Shown here: in pieces, positions 1 through 8,381 of the stretch
How the letters are laid out: every line of letters begins with the position of its first letter
How positions within the stretch are numbered: position 1 is the first letter of the stretch
Assembly: GCF_002744755.1 (NCBI RefSeq)
Contig: NZ_KZ319287.1
Location: forward strand, 496,001-560,000
Direction: 5' to 3'
Origin: Leeuwenhoekiella nanhaiensis
GTDB lineage: Bacteria > Bacteroidota > Bacteroidia > Flavobacteriales > Flavobacteriaceae
Length of the DNA stretch: 64,000 nucleotides
Translations under genes and position numbers: made by a program
The notes under the pieces: model-generated
The model's database searches: none
What the model was told of the DNA's origin: nothing
The model's input: only the letters and a program-made list of their open reading frames with translations

Positions 1-309
1 CACACTATCGGGCCCGTGTTTTTCGATAATGCTTTTAAAAACCTGAGCGGCACGGTCCAGAGCGGTGTCCCAGTCTACGCGCTCCAGCGGGTGTGAGCGG
101 CTCCAGCGCATCTGTGGGTACAGCAACCGGTCTGAAGTATCATTTACCACATAATGCAGGTTGCGGCCTTTAGAGCAAAGCATCCCGCGGTTTACAGGAT
201 GATCGGGATCACCGTCTACCTGAATGCGGTTTTTGGCGTCTTTGGTGATGAGCAGACCGCAGCCCACGCCGCAATACGAACAGGTAGATTTTAAGACTTT
301 TTCGGGCAT
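1..309 (-). CDS. nasC: Assimilatory nitrate reductase, N-terminal part (cut by window edge)
   Basis: Only the first 103 codons are in the window; the frame is open from the ATG (complement of 307-309) to base 1. The protein begins MPEKVLKSTCSYCGVGCG and has a later Cys in MLCSKGRN. This is the Cys-x2-Cys-x3-Cys...Cys binding pattern of the N-terminal 4Fe-4S cluster in molybdopterin oxidoreductases. There is no Tat signal, so the enzyme should be cytoplasmic, as expected for assimilatory nitrate reductase (nitrate to nitrite). Formate dehydrogenase alpha subunits share this motif, so the name rests partly on the adjoining narK and nirBD genes. It lies 192 bases after narK on the same strand and may be cotranscribed with it. 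Confidence 0.86.
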   Translation of the reverse strand, partial: MPEKVLKSTCSYCGVGCGLLITKDAKNRIQVDGDPDHPVNRGMLCSKGRNLHYVVNDTSDRLLYPQMRWSRSHPLERVDWDTALDRAAQVFKSIIEKHGPDSV

Positions 310-345
310 GGTTTGTGTACTTACAGGATATTTATAGAGCCTGAA

Positions 346-383
346 GGCTTCAGCAGCAGCTTTTCGCTTTGCCTGCTGAAGCC
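346..383. repeat. 11-bp inverted repeat between narK and nasC
   Basis: GGCTTCAGCAG (346-356) pairs with CTGCTGAAGCC (373-383) across a 16-base loop. Read on the minus strand, the way narK and nasC are transcribed, no clear U tract follows the stem. It may therefore be a weak terminator or an mRNA stability or processing hairpin that sets the narK:nasC ratio. Pairing is seen in the sequence; the role is inference. Confidence 0.55.
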
Positions 384-501
384 CCCGGCCAACTCTAAGT
401 TTATTGTTTTTTCCAGATAATCAAAGCAGCAGATTGTGATTTACGAAAAATGGAATCTGATTCAGAAAAAATGCAGAAAACGGATTTTAAGCAGGTGAAT
501 T

Positions 502-1932
502 TTATGCATTTGATGGCACTAACTGCTCGGGTAAATCGTAGCTGAGATCTTCGGCTGCAGATTTTTCGTCAGCGGTTGAAAAGCGTATGGCAAGTGCCAA
601 AACTCCGGCTAGAAATACTAAAATACCAATGAGAAAGTAACCGCTTGATACGGCTGTGGCTGCTGCTTCTGCCTGAGCCAGTTTTACCACTTCTTCAGCT
701 GCACCGGCATTGGCATTTATGGCTGCCTGCTCAGCCACGGCGGCTTTCGATTTTAAGAGCAGGGCGGCGAGAAATGCACCTACGTTACCCCCGGAACCAA
801 CAATACCTGAAATAGAACCTATAGCTTTTTTGTTGATAAACGGAACTACCGAGAAGGTTGCTCCTTCAGCCATTTGTACCGAAAGACTAAAGGCTACCAA
901 AAAGACAATACCCACAATTAAACTTGTGATGGCCGAAAAGGTAACCAGCATAACTCCCTCCAGGGCAAGAATAGCAACCAAAAAGAGCACCCGGCCGCGC
1001 AATCCCTTCAGCTTACCAAATTTATCTCCAAAATAGCCTCCCAACGTACGGGCAAATAAATTCATCAGAGCAAAGGAAAGCACGATATTACCGGCGGTGA
1101 TACGATCAAGGCTGAAGGTGTTTTGAAGGTAGTCATCCATAGTCCCGTAAACGGTTAATTCGATGCCAAAACAGGCGGCATAAACCACAAAGAGAATCCA
1201 CACCCGGTAATCTTTTAAAGCTTCCATAAAGCCTACTTCGTCCTTTTTACCGGCTTTTACTTTTTTACCGGCTGCGCGGAGTTCGCTAAAATTACCTTCG
1301 GGCGTATCCTGAGTAAAGAAATAATACACAATGCCCATCAGGAAGCAGATAATTCCTGCGATGATAAGCGAGTACCTCCAGGCATCTGCTTCAGCAACAC
1401 CCATACCGATCACGGCAGCTGCAATAAGCGGCATCCCCAGACGGTTTGCACCACCACCCAGATTACCCCAGCCTGCCGAAGTGGCGTTGGCGGTTCCTAC
1501 GATGTTAGAGGCAAACATAAGCGAGGTATGTACCTGTGTGATTACAAAGCTGGCGCCGATAAAGCCTATAAATAACCGGCAGATTAAAAACTGAAGCGGA
1601 GTTTGTACCAGCCCGCACAGGATAACGGGTATTGAACCCAGCAGGAGCAACCATGTATAGCACAATCTAGGGCCGTATTTGTCGCAAAGTTTACCTATTA
1701 GCAAACGGGCAAATACAGTACCTGCAACGGCCAGAATCACAGAATTCCATTTTTGATTGGGAGAAAGCCCCAGATCCCGCACGACATCGGGCATAAAAGG
1801 AACAATACCAAACCATGCGAAGAAGCATAAAAAGAATGCCACCGAAGTAATCCAAAACGTTCGCATAGGAACGCTGGTAAAATCTTTCAAATTAAGGCGG
1901 GTTGCCTTTGCGGAAGTGAATGTACGTGTCAT
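502..1932 (-). CDS. narK: NarK/NasA-type nitrate/nitrite transporter (MFS)
   Basis: A 476-residue major facilitator protein with about 12 hydrophobic segments, expected to import nitrate across the inner membrane. Family marks are the first nitrate signature GWGNLGGG near residues 154-161, a second Gly-rich signature GSGGNVGAF near 379-387, and arginines at about 76 (ARLLIGKLCDKYG) and 295 (ARTLGG) where NarK proteins bind the anion. A hydrophilic Ala-rich stretch of roughly 35 residues (about 394-430) separates the last two membrane segments; this is longer than usual. The gene sits between the response regulator and the nitrate reductase gene. It has its own promoter (1946-1986) that matches the nirB promoter. 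Confidence 0.94.
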   Translation of the reverse strand: MTRTFTSAKATRLNLKDFTSVPMRTFWITSVAFFLCFFAWFGIVPFMPDVVRDLGLSPNQKWNSVILAVAGTVFARLLIGKLCDKYGPRLCYTWLLLLGSIPVILCGLVQTPLQFLICRLFIGFIGASFVITQVHTSLMFASNIVGTANATSAGWGNLGGGANRLGMPLIAAAVIGMGVAEADAWRYSLIIAGIICFLMGIVYYFFTQDTPEGNFSELRAAGKKVKAGKKDEVGFMEALKDYRVWILFVVYAACFGIELTVYGTMDDYLQNTFSLDRITAGNIVLSFALMNLFARTLGGYFGDKFGKLKGLRGRVLFLVAILALEGVMLVTFSAITSLIVGIVFLVAFSLSVQMAEGATFSVVPFINKKAIGSISGIVGSGGNVGAFLAALLLKSKAAVAEQAAINANAGAAEEVVKLAQAEAAATAVSSGYFLIGILVFLAGVLALAIRFSTADEKSAAEDLSYDLPEQLVPSNA

Positions 1933-1945
1933 AATTAAGTGTTTA

Positions 1946-1986
1946 TACTTACAAAAGTAAGTAGTAATACTTAATTATAATACGTA
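1946..1986 (-). promoter_or_regulatory. narK promoter with NarL-like operator
   Basis: Read on the minus strand, TACTTTTG (complement of 1952-1959) fits the Bacteroidota -7 element TAnnTTTG. TAAGTA-N4-TACTTA (1958-1973) overlaps its upstream edge by two bases, and TACGTA (1981-1986) lies near the -33 position. A further half-site makes TACTTAC-N4-GTAAGTA (1946-1963), so half-sites start at 1946, 1957 and 1968, 11 bp apart. The half-site resembles the NarL heptamer TACYYMT of enterobacteria. The start codon is 26 bases from the operator, exactly as at nirB. Confidence 0.7.
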
Positions 1987-2067
1987 GTCTTGAAGAAATA
2001 CGAATATTAAAATTTCAATCCGTTTTATTATCAATTTCTGAAAATGCAGATTGAAATAGTTAGAGAT

Positions 2068-2739
2068 TTACATCAAATTGAATTCGGAAGCCTTGTTTGC
2101 CAGCTCCATAAGATTCTTAACCTCAAGCTTTTTCATCAAATTGAAGCGGTGAACTTCTGCCGTACGCTTACTGATGTTGAGGTCTTCGCCAATTTCCTTG
2201 TTGCTTTTGCCTTCAAGTACCAGTCCAAGGATCTGGTGCTCGCGTTTGGTAAGGCTGTAGGCATCAACAATAGAGGCTTTGGGTTTTTGAACCGGAGCTG
2301 CGGCCTTGCCGGTCACAAAATTGTTGATGATGATAGAAGACAGCTCCCCGGCAAAATACTTATCCCCCTGTTGTAAGGTGTGCAGGGCTTTTAAAAATTC
2401 CTCCTTGCTCGAACCTTTTAGCAAATACCCGTCTGCACCGGCCTGTATAGACTGTAGCACATACTCCTCACTTTCATGCATAGAAAGCACCAGGGTTTTG
2501 AGATCAAGTCCCTCATCGCGCAGTTGCTGCACGACTTCAATACCGTTAAGCCCGGGCATTCGGATGTCGACAATAAGTAAATCGGGTTTTTGCTTGCGTA
2601 CGACTTCGATGGCTTCCCTGCCGTCTGAAGCTTCATCAATTACCAGAATATCCTGCTGGTCTTCAAGCAGTGCTTTAATGCCGTCGCGTACCAGGACGTG
2701 GTCGTCTGCAAGTACGACTTTGAGCTTCTCGGTTTCCAT
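2068..2739 (-). CDS. NarL/FixJ-family response regulator
   Basis: A 223-residue two-component regulator. Residues 5-122 are a receiver domain with the acidic pair DD (12-13), phospho-acceptor Asp58 in LLIVDIRMPG, and a conserved Lys in YLLKGSS. Residues about 160-220 are a LuxR-type helix-turn-helix (LTKREHQILGLVLEGKSNKEIG), so it is a DNA-binding transcription factor. It starts 9 bases after the upstream sensor kinase gene and is the last gene of the nirB operon. By position and family it is the natural candidate to bind the NarL-like half-sites upstream of nirB and narK, which would make it autoregulatory. Nitrate as the signal is inferred from the partner kinase. Confidence 0.92.
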   Translation of the reverse strand: METEKLKVVLADDHVLVRDGIKALLEDQQDILVIDEASDGREAIEVVRKQKPDLLIVDIRMPGLNGIEVVQQLRDEGLDLKTLVLSMHESEEYVLQSIQAGADGYLLKGSSKEEFLKALHTLQQGDKYFAGELSSIIINNFVTGKAAAPVQKPKASIVDAYSLTKREHQILGLVLEGKSNKEIGEDLNISKRTAEVHRFNLMKKLEVKNLMELANKASEFNLM

Positions 2740-2748
2740 ATTGAGCGT

Positions 2749-4545
2749 TTAATCTATGGGGATGTTGAGCACAATGCGTGTTCCCTTTCCCGGCTCCGAA
2801 TTTACGAAAAGTCTTCCGTTAATGTAGTTCATACGCTCGTGCATAAAGGTCATACCCATTCCGCCGCCTTCGCGGTTCTCAAGGTCAATTCCGGAAGGGT
2901 CAAAACCTTTGCCGTCGTCGTCTATGGTAATGCTGAGCATGCTTTTGCTGTGCCTTACGCTTACCATAATAATTTTAGAGCCTGCGTATTTTAAGGCGTT
3001 GTTGATTGCTTCCTGGGTAATGCGGTAGGTGTTAATCTCTACCAGACTGTCTAGCCTCAGGTTAAAATCGGTCTTGTTGTGCAATTGGATGTGCTTGCCG
3101 GTGAGGTTGCTGAGTTCTTTTGTGAGTTTTGCCAAAGCGGGAATAAGCCCATGGTCTGTAAGCTCAGGCGGAGTAAGGTTAAACGTGGCGGTGCGTATGC
3201 CTTTAATAATATCCAGCGAAAGGTTTTTAAGATGGGTGATTTTGGCCTGTGCCTTTTCAGGGTCTTTAAGGTCTATGCTTTCGAGTGTAAATTTAAGCCC
3301 CGTAAGCATCTGGCCAATGCCGTCGTGCAGATCACGCGCAATGCGGTTTTGCTCACGCTCCTGGTTTTCTATGATTTGGCGCGAAACGTTTTTCTGCTGG
3401 CTGATGCGCTCTTCAAAGTGGGATTTGGTAAGCCGTTCAATCTCATCATGTGCCTCTTTTCGCTTGGTGATGTCTATAAAAATGATGAGTAACTGATGAT
3501 TTTCTTTATGTTTTAAAAACGGAAGCAATGACATTTCAAAATAACGGCGGTTCCCTTCTTTTGGGGTGGCGCTGATCTCTCCCTGCCAGCCGGTGCGTTT
3601 GTGTTCGTTTAAAAGTTGCTCCAGACGCTGCTTTTCGGGCTCGTGGGTAGAGATAACATCAGAAAGTCTGGATTGAGTTTCGAGATTTTTGGGTTTAAAG
3701 AGTTTGATAAAGGGGTCGCCCGCGTGCAGAATGTTTCCGTTGAGGTCTGTGCGTACAAAAAACAGGGTACGGTCCATCGCCTGGCTTAGTGCCTGGTATT
3801 CCCAAAGTAATTTTTCTTTAGATTCGGCTAAAGCGTCGGCGTCACGGGCCATTTTTTGAGCCTTTCGCTCTGCGGTAATAAGATCAAACATCCCGGTGCG
3901 TACCGCTTTCGCCGTAGGCCAAAAAATAAAAATGAATTCAGCCAAAAGAAGCAGTAAGGTAAGTCCCATTAGCAGGACCTCAAGGGTGCGCAACCGCTCA
4001 ATCTTGGCATCGGCCTCATATTGGTATTGATTTACAATACGGTCCATCAGCCTTAAAAACGGGGCTTCATTGGCCAAAATGGTGTTTAAAGCGCTGAGAC
4101 TGGTTACATCTGTAGTATTTTCTGCGGAAAGCAATTGTGCCGAAGCTGCGTAGACCGACTCAAAATACGGATTGATCTGATCAAAAAGCTGGTTGATGCG
4201 GGCTGTATTGACTGCCGGAATATGCAGGCTGTCACTGCCGTTTTGCAGCGCGAGATGGCTGTTGTGCCAAAGCGTGCGGGTGGCGCTCAGACTATCTTGC
4301 AGGGCCTGAATCTTCGCGCTGTCACTGGGGCGGGTGAGGAGCAGGGCTTCTTTGGTAATCTTTTGACTCAGCATACGCTGGCGCCCTGCGATGTTGATGA
4401 CGGTAGAGTCTGCCGTTTGATCGTTTAAAAATTTACGAACCAAAACCTGGCTTGCCACTACCGATAGCGCAATAAGGCTTAGTGCGATGATGTAAAGCTT
4501 CCGGAGTTTGGAAAAGGTTTTTTGGTCTAATGTGGCCATCTGCAA
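2749..4545 (-). CDS. Nitrate-sensor-like histidine kinase (PilJ/NIT-type sensor, PAS, HisKA_3)
   Basis: A 598-residue inner-membrane kinase. Two membrane segments (about 17-35 and 189-208) bracket a periplasmic helical sensor. Right after the first one comes DSTVINIAGRQRMLSQ (46-61), matching the P-box by which NarX-type sensors bind nitrate or nitrite, including the conserved Arg. A second related stretch lies near 163-185. A PAS-like domain spans about 255-365, and HisKA_3 carries RIARDLHDGIGQ with His407, followed by an HATPase domain (DDDGKGFDP, GGGMGM). The start is 3 bases after the DUF4202 stop. The kinase should phosphorylate the downstream NarL-type regulator. Nitrate sensing is a strong inference from the P-box and context. 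Confidence 0.9.
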   Translation of the reverse strand: MQMATLDQKTFSKLRKLYIIALSLIALSVVASQVLVRKFLNDQTADSTVINIAGRQRMLSQKITKEALLLTRPSDSAKIQALQDSLSATRTLWHNSHLALQNGSDSLHIPAVNTARINQLFDQINPYFESVYAASAQLLSAENTTDVTSLSALNTILANEAPFLRLMDRIVNQYQYEADAKIERLRTLEVLLMGLTLLLLLAEFIFIFWPTAKAVRTGMFDLITAERKAQKMARDADALAESKEKLLWEYQALSQAMDRTLFFVRTDLNGNILHAGDPFIKLFKPKNLETQSRLSDVISTHEPEKQRLEQLLNEHKRTGWQGEISATPKEGNRRYFEMSLLPFLKHKENHQLLIIFIDITKRKEAHDEIERLTKSHFEERISQQKNVSRQIIENQEREQNRIARDLHDGIGQMLTGLKFTLESIDLKDPEKAQAKITHLKNLSLDIIKGIRTATFNLTPPELTDHGLIPALAKLTKELSNLTGKHIQLHNKTDFNLRLDSLVEINTYRITQEAINNALKYAGSKIIMVSVRHSKSMLSITIDDDGKGFDPSGIDLENREGGGMGMTFMHERMNYINGRLFVNSEPGKGTRIVLNIPID

Positions 4546-4548
4546 TTT

Positions 4549-5127
4549 TTAAGTCAGGGCCTTGGTTACGAGTTCGCGGGTCTTTGGACTTAGGTCAAGG
4601 GAAAGCGCGGCTTTGTGCCCTGCCTCAGACATTTTGGCCCAGGTTTTCTGGAGGATGTCAATGACTTTTTCTTCCGGATGCCCTTTGGCAAAATCTTCAA
4701 AATAATAGTCCAGAAAAACCAGACAGATTACGTCTTCAAGTTTTTGAGAATCCTCATCTTTTTTGAGCAGTTTCTTGCGGATCAAAAAGGCCACGCGATC
4801 CCGGAATTCTTCAGTAAAACCAAGGTTTTCAAGAATACCCGTGGTGATAGAGGCGTGCATCTTTTTGAGGTCTTCGCGCCATTTGAGATATCCGGTACGA
4901 TTCATAGGATAAGAGTCCCGGGGTATCTGCCAGCGGCAAATATGCTGGGCGCGGGCTGCGATTTGCAAGGTTTCAGGAGCCTCGGGATCAAAATCCTGCA
5001 AACGTGCGCTCATACGTCTGGAGTAGAGCAGTTCTTTAGGAATTTCCTCTCCGTTTACGAGTTCGTAATTGGGATCTTCTGCGTTTTTAGCGTCTATGGC
5101 GGCAAATGCCTGCTCCAATACTGTCAT
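4549..5127 (-). CDS. DUF4202 domain protein in the nitrite reductase operon
   Basis: A 192-residue soluble protein with no signal peptide or membrane segment. The sequence (ARAQHICRWQIPRDSYPM, then RTGYLKWREDLKKMHA) matches my recollection of the DUF4202 family, whose biochemical function is unknown to me. Paired His, Arg and Asp residues in that block and in a later helical region recall HD-like folds, but I cannot assign a catalytic site. It lies 9 bases after nirD and 3 bases before the sensor kinase, so it is tightly embedded in the nitrite reductase operon. A role in nitrate or nitrite metabolism, or in assembling or regulating NirBD, is a context inference. Confidence 0.75.
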   Translation of the reverse strand: MTVLEQAFAAIDAKNAEDPNYELVNGEEIPKELLYSRRMSARLQDFDPEAPETLQIAARAQHICRWQIPRDSYPMNRTGYLKWREDLKKMHASITTGILENLGFTEEFRDRVAFLIRKKLLKKDEDSQKLEDVICLVFLDYYFEDFAKGHPEEKVIDILQKTWAKMSEAGHKAALSLDLSPKTRELVTKALT

Positions 5128-5136
5128 TGGCCTGGT

Positions 5137-5517
5137 TTATTTATCACTAAAACCAATATACACCATATTATCCTGAATTTTTACGGGATAGGTCGCAATT
5201 TGATAGCTTTCGCCATTAAGGTTAGAGCCGTCTTCAAGTGAAAAGGTTTTTTTGTGAAGCGGACAGGCCACTTTGGGTATGCCGTCTGTATCACCGGTCA
5301 TTCCCCGGGATAAGACCATCTCAAGTTTGTGCGGACACAAATTCTGACAGGCATACCATTTTGAGGTCAGGCTGAAATTGAAAACTGCGATCTGAAGTTT
5401 GCCATGTTTTACGCAGGCTCCTCCATTTTCGGGGAAATCTGAAGTATGACCTACCCTGACCCAGCTCGTGGCGGTGTCAGGAAAAACGCTGGTATAGTTA
5501 TTTAGTAATTCTTCCAT
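5137..5517 (-). CDS. nirD: Nitrite reductase (NADH) small subunit, Rieske type
   Basis: A 126-residue Rieske-fold protein that pairs with NirB in reducing nitrite to ammonium in the cytoplasm. It keeps the 2Fe-2S ligands: Cys61-x-His63 (NLCPHK) and Cys85-x2-His88 (ACPLHKK). The enterobacterial NirD is known to lack such a cluster, so this one may carry an extra redox centre. The stop lies 9 bases before the DUF4202 gene and the start 18 bases after nirB, consistent with one transcript. Confidence 0.94.
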   Translation of the reverse strand: MEELLNNYTSVFPDTATSWVRVGHTSDFPENGGACVKHGKLQIAVFNFSLTSKWYACQNLCPHKLEMVLSRGMTGDTDGIPKVACPLHKKTFSLEDGSNLNGESYQIATYPVKIQDNMVYIGFSDK

Positions 5518-5535
5518 GTTAAAAGCTTCAGGTTA

Positions 5536-8037
5536 TTACCAGGGGCGTGGCATTTTTTGATCCCGAAGCGACACAAATTCTACCGTGTCGTCTACGTCGT
5601 CTGAGTTTACAAAATGTTTAAATCGGGAGGCCAGTTTAGGATCTTCAATAGCCTGTTTCCACTCGCATTCGTATTTGTTTACAAGTCCCTGCATTTCGGT
5701 TTCGAGTTCTTCGGCGATGCCCAGACTGTCTTCAATAACTACCTGTTTCAGATACTCGATACCTCCGTCCAGTTTTTCAAGCCAGGGTGCTGTGCGCACT
5801 AAAGGACCTGACGTGCGTATGTAAAACATCAGGAAGCGATCAAGATATTTAATGCAGGTTGCATCATCCAGTTGCTCGGCCAGTAAAATGGCGTGTTTGG
5901 GAGTTGCCCCGCCATTACCGCATACGTAGAGATTCCATCCACCATCTACCGCAATGAGTCCAAAATCCTTGCCCCGGGCTTCGGCGCACTCGCGAATACA
6001 ACCGCTTACGCCGCCTTTCAGTTTGTGCGGGGAGCGTAAGCCACGATAGCGGTTTTCAATCTCGATAGCAAAGGAGACCGACTCGTGCATACCGTAACGG
6101 CACCAGGTTGAGCCTACACAACTTTTAACCGTACGCAGCGATTTTCCGTAGGCGTGACCACTCTCAAAGCCGGCGTCAATAAGTTCTTTCCAGATCAGCG
6201 GAAGCTCGTGAAGGCGCGCTCCAAAGAGGTCAATACGCTGACCGCCCGTAATTTTGGTGTACAGGTTGTATTTTTTGGCTACTTCACCCAAAACGATGAG
6301 TTTCTCGGGGCTGATCTCGCCACCGGCAACACGTGGAACTACCGAGTAGGTCCCGTTACGCTGTATATTGGCCAGAAAACGGTCGTTAGAATCCTGAATT
6401 ACCGGTTGTTTATTTGCCGTATCCATATAAACACTCGAGAAGATCGAGGCTATTACGGGTTTGCAAATTTCGCAACCGCAACCGCTACCCAGACGGGCAA
6501 GGGCCTCTTCGAAGGTCTTGATTAGTTTGATTTTGATCAGATCATAAAGCTCTTGGCGGTTGTATTTAAAATGCTCGCAAACGGTATCTTTTACTTCTTT
6601 ACCCAAAGCCTTAAGGGTCTCATTGACGAGGTCGACAACCATAGGCTTGCAGCCACCGCATCCGGTGGTGGCTTTGGTGCATTTTATTACGTCTTTAAGA
6701 TCAGAGCAGGTACCTTCTTCAATACTCTTGCATATACTTCCTTTTGAAACGCTTTCGCAGGAACAAATCTGAGCGGTATCGGGCAAATCGAGCACGCTGC
6801 CTAGGATATTGCTGTCTCCACCCCGGGAACCTAAAATAAGATCTTCGGGATTTAGGGGCAGCTTCATCGCATTATAGTAAATCTGAAACAGGCTGTTATA
6901 ATCGGAAGAGTCACCCACCAGAATACCACCGTACAAACGGGAACCATCGCGGGCAACATTGATGCGTTTATAAATGCCGTTGCGTTTGTTAACATAGGTG
7001 ATAGCTGCTACTTCTTCATTTTCTATAAAAGGATCTCCAAAGCTTGCCACTTCGGTGCCTATAAGCTTAAGCTGGGTAGACATATCAATTGAGGCAGCCA
7101 TACTTTTGCTGCCGTCTGTAAGTTGGTGTACTGCAACATCGGCCATTTCATATCCGGGAGCAACCAGCCCGTAAATACCATCATTATACAGGGCTACTTC
7201 GCCTATTGCATATACGTGTGAATCTGAGGTTTGCATTTTTTCATTGACTACAATGCCACCCCTTGGGCCAACCTGAATCCCACAGGCACGTGCCAGTTCA
7301 TCTCTGGGACGTATTCCTGCTGAAATGATTAGCATATCTACATCCAGATGGGTGTCATCTGCAAATTCCATACGTTCTATGGCTTCGTCCCCGGCAATTT
7401 GCTGGGTGGCTTTACTGAGGTGAATGCCTATACCCAGACTTTCTATTTTAGCCTGAAGTATCGCGCTTGCGGCATCGTCCAGTTGGCGTGGCATCAGGCG
7501 TGGTGCAAACTCAATCACATGGGCCTCAAGCCCCAGTTCTTTAGCGGCATTTGCGGCCTCAAGACCTAAAAGTCCACCCCCAAGAACAGCCGCTTTAGCA
7601 CCCGACTTAAGTTTGGCAGCGTAGGCCTTCATCGCATCGAGATCTTCAATGGTACGGTACACAAACACGCCCTTTTTATCTGCTCCTTTTATGGGTGGAA
7701 CAAATGGCGCTGAGCCTGTGGCCAGGATTAGGTTGTCGTATTCATATACGGCCTGCTTGTGAGTCGTTACCGTTTTAGCCTCCAGATCAATGGCGGTAAC
7801 CAGTTCTGAGGTGTGAAGTGCAATCCCTTTAGAGGCATACCAATCCCTGCCGGCGAGGAGGAGCTGGTCTGCGGTTTTATCACTAAAATATTCACTAAGG
7901 TGAACCCGGTCGTAAGCAGGACGCGGCTCTTCTCCAAAAACAACGACCTGAAAGGCCTCAAAATCAGGATGTGCAGCTAGTTTTTCGCAAAACTTATACC
8001 CTACCATTCCATTACCAATAACGATGACTTTTTTCAT
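5536..8037 (-). CDS. nirB: Nitrite reductase (NADH) large subunit
   Basis: An 833-residue enzyme (E. coli NirB is about 847) reducing nitrite to ammonium. Order of domains: an FAD/NAD-binding reductase (about 1-400; VIGNGMVGYKF, LATGSAPFVP, GGGLLGLEAA), a BFD-like 2Fe-2S domain with CSCESVSKGSIC and TTGCGGCKP (about 425-470), a second Cys motif GCGCEICKP near 520, a ferredoxin-like half domain, and the siroheme/4Fe-4S domain with CVGSTWC (C-x5-C) and SGCIREC (C-x3-C). It is complete and heads the nirB-nirD-DUF4202-kinase-regulator operon. Its promoter at 8057-8090 copies the narK arrangement. The electron donor is expected to be NADH. Confidence 0.96.
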   Translation of the reverse strand: MKKVIVIGNGMVGYKFCEKLAAHPDFEAFQVVVFGEEPRPAYDRVHLSEYFSDKTADQLLLAGRDWYASKGIALHTSELVTAIDLEAKTVTTHKQAVYEYDNLILATGSAPFVPPIKGADKKGVFVYRTIEDLDAMKAYAAKLKSGAKAAVLGGGLLGLEAANAAKELGLEAHVIEFAPRLMPRQLDDAASAILQAKIESLGIGIHLSKATQQIAGDEAIERMEFADDTHLDVDMLIISAGIRPRDELARACGIQVGPRGGIVVNEKMQTSDSHVYAIGEVALYNDGIYGLVAPGYEMADVAVHQLTDGSKSMAASIDMSTQLKLIGTEVASFGDPFIENEEVAAITYVNKRNGIYKRINVARDGSRLYGGILVGDSSDYNSLFQIYYNAMKLPLNPEDLILGSRGGDSNILGSVLDLPDTAQICSCESVSKGSICKSIEEGTCSDLKDVIKCTKATTGCGGCKPMVVDLVNETLKALGKEVKDTVCEHFKYNRQELYDLIKIKLIKTFEEALARLGSGCGCEICKPVIASIFSSVYMDTANKQPVIQDSNDRFLANIQRNGTYSVVPRVAGGEISPEKLIVLGEVAKKYNLYTKITGGQRIDLFGARLHELPLIWKELIDAGFESGHAYGKSLRTVKSCVGSTWCRYGMHESVSFAIEIENRYRGLRSPHKLKGGVSGCIRECAEARGKDFGLIAVDGGWNLYVCGNGGATPKHAILLAEQLDDATCIKYLDRFLMFYIRTSGPLVRTAPWLEKLDGGIEYLKQVVIEDSLGIAEELETEMQGLVNKYECEWKQAIEDPKLASRFKHFVNSDDVDDTVEFVSLRDQKMPRPW

Positions 8038-8056
8038 GAGCTACGTATTTAAAGTT

Positions 8057-8090
8057 CAAATATAAGTATAAATACTTATTTTAGTACGTA
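8057..8090 (-). promoter_or_regulatory. nirB promoter with NarL-like operator
   Basis: On the minus strand TATATTTG (complement of 8057-8064) is a perfect TAnnTTTG -7 element. ATAAGTAT-AA-ATACTTAT (8062-8079) contains TAAGTA-N4-TACTTA at 8063-8078, and TACGTA lies at 8085-8090. Every distance among -7 element, operator and start codon equals that of narK (each offset is 6105 bases). TACTTAT fits the enterobacterial NarL heptamer TACYYMT, although here the two heptamers diverge with a 4-base gap rather than the classical converging 7-2-7 layout. Confidence 0.72.
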
Positions 8091-8257
8091 TTGATTTCTA
8101 AAAAATTACGGACAGGTTTTACAGAATTGATAAGAAATCGGTCTGTAATTGAGTTTTTGGTGGAAGTATACCGCTTGAGGGCCTTATCTACTTAATTTGA
8201 AAACCTTCAGTTATAAGCACAAAGCTTCTAAGGGTTAAAAATAGCAGCTGTATTTTC

Positions 8258-8274
8258 CGGGTAAAATTTACCCG
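8258..8274. promoter_or_regulatory. Enhancer palindrome upstream of the sensor operon
   Basis: CGGGTAAA-A-TTTACCCG is a perfect 17-bp inverted repeat. Its centre (8266) is 129 bases before the GC of the -24/-12 promoter, a usual distance for an activator site of a sigma-54 enhancer-binding protein. A sister palindrome sits at 11543-11559, and the activator gene lies between them. The binding protein is inferred. Confidence 0.75.
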
Positions 8275-8381
8275 ATACGCATAGCAATTACCCGGTTGAT
8301 TATTCGGTATGGAAATGAGAATTTTTTTTAAATATATGATAGTCAGTATTTTATTCTAAATTTCAAATTCTTGCGATCTTT

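Noticed and set aside
4615-5241. 208-residue plus-strand open frame
   Set aside because: It lies opposite the DUF4202 and nirD genes; its product has no recognisable domain and it is best explained as an antisense shadow.
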